Assembly (NCBI GenBank): GCA_015179025.1
Contig: WHUX01000044.1
Coordinates: 186,001 to 250,000 of the forward strand
From: Terfezia claveryi
Lineage: Eukaryota > Ascomycota > Pezizomycetes > Pezizales > Pezizaceae
Length of the DNA stretch: 64,000 bases
Reading direction: 5' to 3'
In this document: positions 56,314-64,000 of the stretch, piece after piece
Numbering within the stretch: position 1 is the first letter of the stretch
Layout of the letters: every line of letters begins with the position of its first letter
Position numbers and translations under genes: made by a program
The notes under the pieces: generated by a model
Database searches by the model: none
What the model was told of the DNA's origin: nothing
The model's input: the letters and a program-made list of their open reading frames with translations, nothing else

Positions 56314-59300
56314 TTACTGACACTAGCAAGGGATCTGCTCTAGGCCGCTTACCTTTGTCTTTGTCTGCATTTTCTGTGTCTTCCGCTTCTTCTGTTGTTG
56401 ACGAATCTCACTTGTTCAGCGAGCATTTTGTTGTATCTATCTCCCTCAAAATCAATAATGATAGAACAATTACCACGTCAGCACTCATAGATTGCGGAGC
56501 CTCAGGAATTGCATTCGTTGACCAGGCCTTTGTTAGTAAATTCTCCATACCCACGTCCAAGCTCAAAACCCCCCGTGTTCTGGATGTCATCGACAGTCGA
56601 CCCATCTCCTCCGGAGATATCACCGATATTGCGTGCATGCCTGCTCTAGTCAGGGATCACTCCGAGGCAAACCTCCCAATGTTCGTGACAAAGCTCAAAT
56701 ACCCAATTGTCCTTGGAATCCCCTGGCTTAGAATGCACGATGTATCGGTCAGCTTCGGCTCCTATACCCTGCAGTTCAATAGCCAATATTGCAATAAGCA
56801 CTGCGGGAACCCAAAGGCCACTGTCACTGGGTTGTATATGTAATGAATGGTACTAGACAGTATTCATTCGGTACCATTTATACAATCTATATCCGTAGGC
56901 ACGGACGTTTGTGTATTTCGGTTCTGCTGAGGTAAGACCTCAGAAGGGTAGGGAGATTACTATGTGAAACGTTCCCAAAGGGAACCGTAATTAACTGGTG
57001 TAATCTATCTTATATGATTTGTGCTATCTAAGCTATATGATCTTGATCTGATCGGAATATAGGCTTGCTTGCTCTGAAGGCTTGCTTGCTCTGAAGGCTT
57101 GCTTGGTTGCTTCTTGTCTTCTGTGGATTCCAGAGGGAATCCAGCGGCCTATTTATACTCCTCTGAGATCTGATGACTAAGGAAATAAATACAATAAAGG
57201 GTGGCACACCAGAAGGTGGTACACTGTACAAAAGGGGTCATGTGGCCATAGTAATGAGTCACACGCCATAAACGATGGTCATGTGGCCATAGTAATGAGT
57301 CACACGCCATAAACAGAGGTTACGCGGCCATAATGAGGGTGTCTTCATATGGCAAGTGCCATGGAACTTCCCATGGTAGATTCCGCGTGCTATGGACGCT
57401 TATAAAGCAATAGGAGGTGGTAGAAGGCTAGTCCTTCAACCGAGAGCTTAGTTACATAATATAGTAGTAATATAGGAAATACAAAAGTATATAATCAATT
57501 ATATAAGCAATGAAATAACGTTCTCTATTACAGTATGCCTTGCCTACCCCGATAATCCACCCGACTCAGGTGGTGCACCTGCCTGCGCACCTCGATGCCA
57601 ATTCTCCTGTTCCCCCGGTGCCCCCTGTTCCCCCTGTGCCCCCTGTTCCCCCTGTGCCCCCTGTTCCCCAAAAACCTCTGAACGTTAGCTTCATCGGGGC
57701 AGGGGCTTTCGCTTACCTCACCAGGAGGCACAAGCTGAAGGCTCATGCCCTGTCCATACACGAGGTGAACCTGGAGATAAATAAGACATGGTTGAAGGAG
57801 GAGTGGAAGTCCATGGTACCGGACGAATACCACGAATTCATCGACCTGTTCTCGGAGAAGGCCGCAGAAAAGCTCGCACCCCACCGGCCATATGACCATA
57901 CTATTCTGCTGATAGAGTGTAAGACCCCCCTCTATGGGCCTCTCTACGGAATGTCCCGGTTGGAGCTGGAGGCCCTGAAGAAATACCTGGAGGAAAACCT
58001 CAACAAGAGCTTCATTCGCCATAGCTCTTCTCCAGCGGGTGCCCCTGTGCTGTTTGTGAAAAAATCGGACGGCTCTCTTCGGTTGTGTGTGGACTATCGT
58101 GGCCTGAACGAAATAACGGTCAAGAACAGGTATCCCTTGCCTCTAATCCAGAAGACATTAGCCAGGCTTGCCAAGGCCAAATGGTTCACTAAACTGGATT
58201 TGAGAGGGGCATACAACCTGGTACGGATTGCCGAGGGGGAGGAGTGGAAAACGGCCTTCCGAACTCGCTATGGCCACTTCGAGTACAATGTCATGCCCTT
58301 CGGCTTAACCAACGCCCCGGCCTCTTTCCAACACTTTATCAATGACACCCTGCAAGACTTCTTGAATGTGTTCTGTACGGCTTACCTCGACGATATCTTG
58401 ATTTATTCGGATACCCTAGCAGAATACAAGATTCATGTCCGGCAGGTGTTGGAAAAGCTAGAGCAAGCCGGATTGTACCTCAAGCCCAAGAAATGCGAGT
58501 TTCATTTGTAAAAGGTCAAGTATCTGGGGTTAATCATCACCACGGAGGGCATCAGGATGGACCCTGCCAAGGTTACTGCTGTCCAGGAATGGCAAATCCC
58601 AGCGAATCTCAAGGATGTCCAGGCATTCCTGGGGTTCGCCAACTTCTACCGGCGTTTTATCCTGGGATATTCAAAGATCGTAGCCCCCCTCACCGCCCTG
58701 ACCAAAAAAGACCGGCGCTTCAACTGGAATCCAGAAGCTCAGTTGGCCTTCCAGAACCTCAAGGAAGCCTTCTGCTCAGCACCGATCCTGGCACATTTCG
58801 ACCCAGACCAGGAATGTGTTGTCGAAACCGATGCTTCCGATTATGTCTCCACGGGAATCCTCTCTCAGTATGTCAACGGCATCCTCCACTCAGTGGCCTA
58901 CTTCTCGAAAAAGCACTCCCCAGCTGAGTGCAACTACGAGATCTACGACAAGGAGCTGATGGCCATCGTGCGAGCATTCGAGGAATGGAGGCCACACCTG
59001 GAGTCAGCCAAGGGGATTATCGAAGTACTTTCCGACCATAAGAACCTTGAGTACTTTACCACCACCAAGCTGCTCAACCGACGGTAGGCCAGGTGGTCGG
59101 AATTCCTCTCTCGGTTCAACTTTAAGATCAAGTACCGACCCGGAAAAGCTGGTGGCAAGCCGGATGCGCTAACCCGGAGATCAGGAGATCTCCCTAAGGG
59201 GGGGATGAAAGGCTAAAATACCAGAATCAGGTGGTATTAAAGCCCGAAAACCTTGATCTGGCGGCCAATGTCCTTGCTGAGGCTGAGGCGGAAGCCGACC

Positions 59301-60763
59301 TCCGACAACTGGTGAGACAGGCATACGAGGATGACCCCCTGGCCACTGGAAATCATCGCCGCAGTGGATTCTGGCCAGCGCCACCACCCCAAGATCTCAT
59401 TGGCCGAATGTACTGTCCAGGAGGGCCTCCTATACCACCGGGAACAGCTCTATATACCAGAGGGAGGAGGGTTATGCCTAAAGCTGATCAAGGAACACCA
59501 CGATACCCTAGTGGCGGGTCACCCTGGAGTGGCCAAGACGTTAGAGCTTCTGGCCAGGGAATACACTTGGATTGACCAGCGGAAGGACGTGGAGCGGTAC
59601 ATACAGAACTGCCATGTTTGCAAGCGTGCTAAGCCTGTTCGCCATGCCCCGTACAGGACCCTGAAACCTCTGGAAATTCCAGATCGGCCCTGGCTGCACC
59701 TTACCATGGATTTCGTGACGGGATTGCCGGAAGACTCGGGATTCAACGCCATCCTGATGTTGGTTGATCGATTGACAAAGATGAGGCATGTTATACCTTG
59801 CCGGGATACCTGCTCTGCCCCAGAGTTAGCCAACCTCTACCTCAATAATATATTCCGGTACCACGGCCTCCCTGAATCGATCGTGTCCGACCGTGGCCCT
59901 CAGTTCACCTCGGACTTTTGGAGAGCCTTCTGCGAGCTTCTGGGGATTAAAGTGCGCTTGTCAATGGCATATCACCTCCAGACGGACGGCCAATCGGAGA
60001 GAATGAACGCCATCATGGAGCAGTATCTGCGAGCCTTTGTCAACTACCAGCAGGATAACTGGGTTTCGTTGCTGGCGACCTGCGAATTTGCGGCGAACAA
60101 CCAATTCTCGGAGTCCTCGAAAACATCGCCCTTCCTGGCCAATTATGGTTGGCACCCCCGATTCGTGGACGCCCTAGCTCCCCTGCAAAAAGCCAAAAAA
60201 GACGCCCCGGCCAAGGAGTTCGCAGCTGGAATTACTGAGCTCCACTCCACTCTGAAGTCAGAATTGGCTTACGCGCAGGCCCGGCAATCGGAATATGCAA
60301 ACAACTCGAGATTGGCAGCTCCAAGGTACCAGCCAGGGGATAAGGTGTGGCTCTCCAGTCGCCATTTCCAGACAGAGCGCCCGTCCCGCAAGCTGGATCA
60401 TAAGTTCCTGGGCCCCTTCAAGGTATTAGCAGCTGTGGGAACTCATGCCTATAGATTGAGGTTCCCCAAGGATATCAAACGCCACCCGTCGTTCATGTCT
60501 CCAAGATCGAGCCCGCCGCGGAGGACCCCCTTCCAGGGCAGAAACACCCCCCACCCACTCCCATGGTTATCGAAGGTGAGGAGGAATGGGAGGTAGAGGA
60601 GGTACTAGATTCGCAGAAGAGATATGGGCGTGTGCAGTATAAGGTCAAATGGCTGGGGGATGAAGAGCCGACCTGGCAACCAGCGGAGGACCTGGAAAAC
60701 GCTCAGGACTTGGTCAAACTGTTCTACCAGCGTTACCTCCGGAAGCCTCGCCCCGCCCAGTAA
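56283..60763 (+). pseudogene. element D Pol: protease, RT, RNase H, integrase, chromodomain
   Basis: Protease TSALIDCGASGIAFVDQAF near 56480-56530. A solo LTR splits the frame at 56839. Reverse transcriptase 57700-58700: [33 protein letters not shown], catalytic YLDD at 58383-58394. RNase [47 protein letters not shown]. Integrase: H2C2 finger (GHPGVAKTLELL, CHVCKRAK), core MDFVTGLPEDSGF, VSDRGPQFTSDFW, TDGQSERMNAIMEQ. Chromodomain 60580-60720: VEEVLDSQKRYGRVQYKVKW. Lesions: TAA at 58509-58511, TAG at 59085-59087, and shifts near 59205 (seven-G run), 59335 (five-C run) and 60487. Few changes would separate it from an intact copy elsewhere in the genome. Confidence 0.9.
56839..57532 (-). mobile_element. 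solo LTR of the element C family
   Basis: 694 bases with TGTAATGAATGG and CTCTATTACA ends. It is flanked by GTATA (56834-56838) and GTATG (57533-57537), a 5-base target duplication with one transition. Removing the LTR plus one duplication (699 bases) keeps the Pol frame of element D continuous, which confirms the borders. It arose by LTR-LTR recombination of a full insert. Confidence 0.9.
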
Positions 60764-60931
60764 TGTTCTTGTCATTGTTGTTATTGCCATTGTTGTCATG
60801 GTTATTGTTGGTACGTACTTCCGGCATTGGGGTTGTATTATGGGTTATTGGTTATTCGCCTGTTTTGTTTGTTTGTTTGTTTTTTCGCCTTGCCTTGCAT
60901 TGCTGGGGCTTCGAGCCTAAAGGGGGGATAG

Positions 60932-61526
60932 TGTCATAACCGTCCTTTCCTAGCCGGGTTTGAGAGTCAGACAGGATTCCGTCCGACTCTCGTTATTGTT
61001 GATTAATGTTACAACGTGTTCTTAGTCTTGATTTGACACTCGAACAGGCTTGTCCGAGTGTCGTGCTGTTTTGACACCTCGAACAGGCTTGTTCGGGTGT
61101 CGTCGATGGGTGATTGTTATCTTAGCTTCCGAGATAGGAATCTCGGGAAGCTTATTCCTTCCATGGCCTTGGCCTGGAATCATGTATATATATCTTCGTC
61201 CTCCGCCTCTCGTTAGATCCCTATCCAACGTCTTGTATACCTAATACAGGACCTTGTCTCTCCGCGAAGGTTGTACCTCCCTTGTACACCCCCTCATCTT
61301 GCCTTGTCCCGTGAATAACTCTGCAGCACAGCTGCCCCCCTCTGACACACGCGGCAACTGCCTCCGCGTGTCTCGTGCTCCTTGCCCTCTGCCCCTCTTG
61401 CCTCTTGCCCTTGCCTCTAGCCTTTCCCCTGATCACACACGTAGCATTCCTACGTGTGTGTTACCTCGTTCCTGTCCTCACTCCGGCGTACCCCTTGGTC
61501 GCCTTGTCCCCAGAGCCCTCATTACA
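60932..61526 (+). repeat. element D 3' LTR
   Basis: Starts TGTCATAACCGTCC and ends CCTCATTACA. Several C/T differences and short indels against the 5' LTR. Confidence 0.9.
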
Positions 61527-62450
61527 CTTAGTGTACTGTCACTTGGCTCGATTCTTGCTCTTCTTTAAATGGTTGGGAGTCTTACGTTTTCATCTGTGTT
61601 GTTACCATACCCTTTTTGCAATTAAGCTAGTCCTATCTTGGTAGTCTCTTACCACACTATTTTTTTTCGAGGGGCTTGTACCAATTAACTTAGAGTGAGA
61701 TTTTGCGTGCGTATAGGAAGAACAATACTTTATGTGTGTATGATATAATAGGTGCATGTTAAGAAATATGGATTTAATTTAGTTGCGTATTGTAAGTATT
61801 ATAAGATCGGTGTACATCAGGAAATATGGATTAAAATTAGCTGCGTAGGGAAAGTATTATGAAATACTTGTTATGCGTCAGGAAAAATTAATTAAATAAT
61901 TTGCGTCCGGACGGAGCGCGTGGCTATAGTTGGCTTCTGAATCGCGAGTTTTGCAAAGGGCGTCATATGCTTCCGAAGCACATGACGCAAACTTTTTTTT
62001 TGCTGAGGGATCCGGCTCGTTGGGACGATTGTACTCTTGCCGTATAGGTACTGTAACCAGATTCTTTTCCTCCTTATGCCCTTGTCTTTTCCACGAGGTG
62101 TACTTTTATTCCATGAGAGTTCGGCAGTAGCTACGCAGCTCACTTTGCGGTACCATCCTGGTAAACAAATACATAAGTAACTCTTAACCCAAGATCGTCA
62201 CCTTTCCATGCAATACAAAAAAATGTTCACTATACCTCATTAAATAAACCTGTAGGATTGGCTGGGGTAATGGATGGAGTTGGTTGGGGTCAAGGGTACT
62301 GTAGAAGGTGGAAAAGTCTCCGGGCTGTTACAATCCCTACCCAAAAGTCTTGGTGAAACACAAATTTGAGCCGCTTGGCGGGACTCACTCCAACGCTATT
62401 ATACTCTCGTATTTATTGAATAACTTGACAACTACATATCGCTCAGGTCT
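61527..62450. other. stretch between element D and the Tc1 relic, with tandem repeats
   Basis: Mostly unassigned. 61705-61915 holds three imperfect ~65-base units, each with GTATTAT or similar, then CAGGAAA(T)ATGGATTAAA and GCGTA. The rest (61916-62450) shows no coding signal. Confidence 0.4.
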
Positions 62451-62459
62451 GAAATTAAA

Positions 62460-63330
62460 GTCGGAACAATAAGGGGTATAGGAGAAATAGGAACCAAAAT
62501 CTTAAGCAAAGAAAAAGAGAATTGAAGTAAAACCAAACAAACAAAATACATCTAATACCGAGTATACCAGCCTTAGCAGCAATGACAGCAGCCACCCGGT
62601 TTGGCATGCTCCTCCACAATGACTCAAAGATAGACTCTGGAATTGCTTCCCATGCTTCAGGCAAGACCTCAGCAAGCCTAGCACGAAAAGCCTAGCACGA
62701 ATGGCATCTGGCCCTCCAGGAGTATTGGCAATATCAGGGTACTTTGCATGAAGATACCGTTTAAGATGAATCCAGACATGCTCAATGGGGTTAAGATCTG
62801 GACTATAGGAGGGTGTCTATCGACTGAGAGGTCATGGAGCTTAAGGAACTCCTTAATAATCTTGGCTGTATGGACTGGAGCATTGTCTTGTTGAAATTTC
62901 GCATTGCCAATATTACGGTTGACATGTTTGATAACTGGGAGGAGGACCTCAAGCAAGCGACGATAGATAGTAGCATTAACGGAACGCACAATCAGAGGTA
63001 CAAATTTACCATGGTGCCTGCCCCAGAAGCACCCCCAGACCATCATAGAATCGCCTTTTCCCTTAGGGACTGCATTAATATAGTCCTTATCCCACTTTTC
63101 CTCCGGTGTTCGAAAAACCCAAATTTGCCTTGTATGAGCTGACCTTTCTACCGTGCACTCATCACTCCAAATTGTACTTTCAAAGTCCTCAGCTGTCCAA
63201 TCTTCTGAATTCCGCAACGGCCCACGTTCCATATGTGGGGGGCGCTTATAATATATCACATGGTTGCGAGATATTTCCTACATCAAAGTGCTCGTACGGA
63301 CAAGTTTGTGTGAGTGGACTCTTGCAGTAG
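62460..63330 (-). pseudogene. Tc1/mariner-type transposase, broken
   Basis: DDE transposase remnant. From the right: YYKRPPHMERGPLRNSEDW (end of the N-terminal DNA-binding part), IWSDECTVERSAHTRQIWVF (first catalytic Asp), MMVWGCFWGRHHGKFVPLIV, FQQDNAPVHTAKIIKEFL (second Asp). A one-base shift near 62815 separates this from YSPDLNPIEHVWIHLKR, and a 14-base duplication near 62680-62704 (CCTAGCACGAAAAG) breaks the C-terminal part (LPEAWEAIPESIFESLW, MPNRVAAVIAAKAG). Part of the N-terminus continues to about 63330 in another frame. Terminal inverted repeats and TA duplication were not found. Confidence 0.85.
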
Positions 63331-63615
63331 ATCCTAGTCAATAGAGTCTAGCAAGTACGGTACCAGTATCTGTTGAGACTTTTACATTGATGACACCTCA
63401 CGGTTACCTCACGGTACGGGCGATTTAGAAAAGGAAGCTACAAGACAGTTAGCAATTTGATCATGCGCATATGGAAGGCCTAGGGTCGACACCATATGTT
63501 GAGGGCTTATAAAATTGCAATTGTCCCTCTAGATACAAATAAATACATACTAAACTTTTTTCGTCCCAATAGGACTGGTTTTATCCTTTATTCAGTTCAC
63601 AGAAGCAAGGCACCT

Positions 63616-63999
63616 TTAAACAATGATATCAGCACCCTCGGTGTTGTCAAGCCCATAAGCGACGGCGCTGTCGAATTGGAAACCGTTTTCTGCCGCGAAG
63701 CATGGGAAAATACCGCTTCCAAACCCAAAGTCCTCGTTACCAAAGAACCCAAAATCATTGAAGCCCTTAAATATATTCGCGTTAGCATTCGCGTTCTGGT
63801 TGATGTTCACATTCTGGTTATTATTCTGGTTATTGTCGTTGAATTCAGGGTAGAAATCGTTTCCGAAACCGTTTCCGAAGGCACCAAAATCACGCCTCTT
63901 GTTGATGCCGCCAATGTCTCCAGCAATGGCAGTTACGGAAGTGCCCTCAAGCTCCCCACCTTTGTTGCTAGAACTATAGGTGCTCACGGTCTCACAGCA
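63616..63999 (-). CDS. asparagine/glycine-rich protein, 3' end only
   Basis: Open frame running in from the right edge, 127 codons to TAA at 63616. Composition: a Ser/Gly segment (STYSSSNKGGELEGTS), a dibasic site NKRRDFG, alternating Phe/Gly, and a run of Asn with Gln/Val/Ala (DNNQNNNQNVNINQN), ending TEGADIIV. No known domain. The KR followed by a low-complexity repeat-like tail is compatible with a secreted, KEX2-processed fungal protein, but the N-terminus is outside the window, so secretion cannot be tested. Low-complexity bias could also indicate a structural or prion-like protein. Codon use looks coding, with no stops over the full length. Confidence 0.5.
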   Translation of the reverse strand, partial: CCETVSTYSSSNKGGELEGTSVTAIAGDIGGINKRRDFGAFGNGFGNDFYPEFNDNNQNNNQNVNINQNANANANIFKGFNDFGFFGNEDFGFGSGIFPCFAAENGFQFDSAVAYGLDNTEGADIIV

Positions 64000-64000
64000 T

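Larger units (their letters stand above)
54553..61526 (+). mobile_element. Ty3/Gypsy chromovirus D, nearly complete
   Basis: 6.97 kb element with LTRs 54553-55148 and 60932-61526 (about 95 % alike) and polypurine tract AAAGGGGGGATAG directly before the 3' LTR. Gag and Pol are largely open. GC content is much higher than in elements A-C, consistent with a young insertion little affected by mutation. Flanks are GAGGC on the left and CTTAG on the right, so no target duplication is visible; the locus may have been rearranged after or during insertion. B and D share Gag layout and polypurine tract and belong to the same clade. Confidence 0.9.

Noticed and set aside
57528..58022. 164-codon minus-strand ORF with repeated GNRGHR
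   Set aside because: Antisense shadow of the proline/valine repeat and RT coding sequence of element D.
61892..62143. 83-codon minus-strand ORF as N-terminus of the Tc1 transposase
   Set aside because: It lies downstream of the transposase C-terminus in its orientation and has no helix-turn-helix motif.

Overview
The window looks like a repeat-rich accessory region of a filamentous ascomycete (probably Pezizomycotina). The evidence is short 50-70 nt introns with GT..AG ends and CTAAC/CTGAC-like branch sites, a fungal bZIP regulator, a fungal-type COG4 fragment, a fungal Crinkler/RHS-type NTPase, chromodomain Ty3/Gypsy elements, and RIP-like C-to-T nonsense mutations with AT-rich blocks. I cannot name the species.

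Layout. 1-8.5 kb: mostly non-coding, with a degraded SANT/Myb plus transposase-like relic at the left edge. 8.5-11 kb: one convincing host gene, a bZIP factor with one intron, a glutamine-rich tail and an overlapping upstream ORF. 11-16.5 kb: intergenic, with a 5'-truncated LINE ending in a poly-A tract and a minisatellite. 16.6-19 kb: two minus-strand host genes, a trypsin-like protease with a visible His/Asp/Ser triad and a small protein of unknown function. 19.8-29.4 kb: a mosaic of two Helitron relics, a LINE inserted into one of them with a perfect 10-bp target duplication, pogo-type elements (one inside a Helitron intron), a Gag-like zinc-knuckle fragment and a 5'-truncated, frameshifted COG4 pseudogene. 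30-33.5 kb: a 28-bp satellite, then a 2.7 kb foldback-like structure with 28-bp terminal inverted repeats and two opposed arms of about 20 tandem ~41-bp units each. 33.8-36 kb: a four-exon Crinkler/RHS-type P-loop NTPase gene carrying one frameshift.

36.3-61.5 kb is a nest of Ty3/Gypsy elements that can be ordered by insertion. Element A (minus strand, 39.5-51.3 kb) is split by element B (40104-47762, LTRs and near-identical 5-bp target duplication). B is split by a small LTR element E (42390-44207, duplication AAAGC). The right part of A is cut by element C (from 51282). C is cut by element D (54553-61526, plus strand, the best preserved), and a solo LTR of the C family sits inside the pol of D. 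61.5-63.3 kb holds tandem repeats and a broken Tc1-type transposase. The right edge carries the 3' end of an asparagine/glycine-rich protein gene.

The host genes show no obvious shared pathway; the region is mainly a transposon graveyard around a few genes. The items most worth follow-up are the foldback element, the nested insertion history, the split Crinkler-type gene, and the zinc-knuckle arrays lying between RNase H and integrase in elements A and C.
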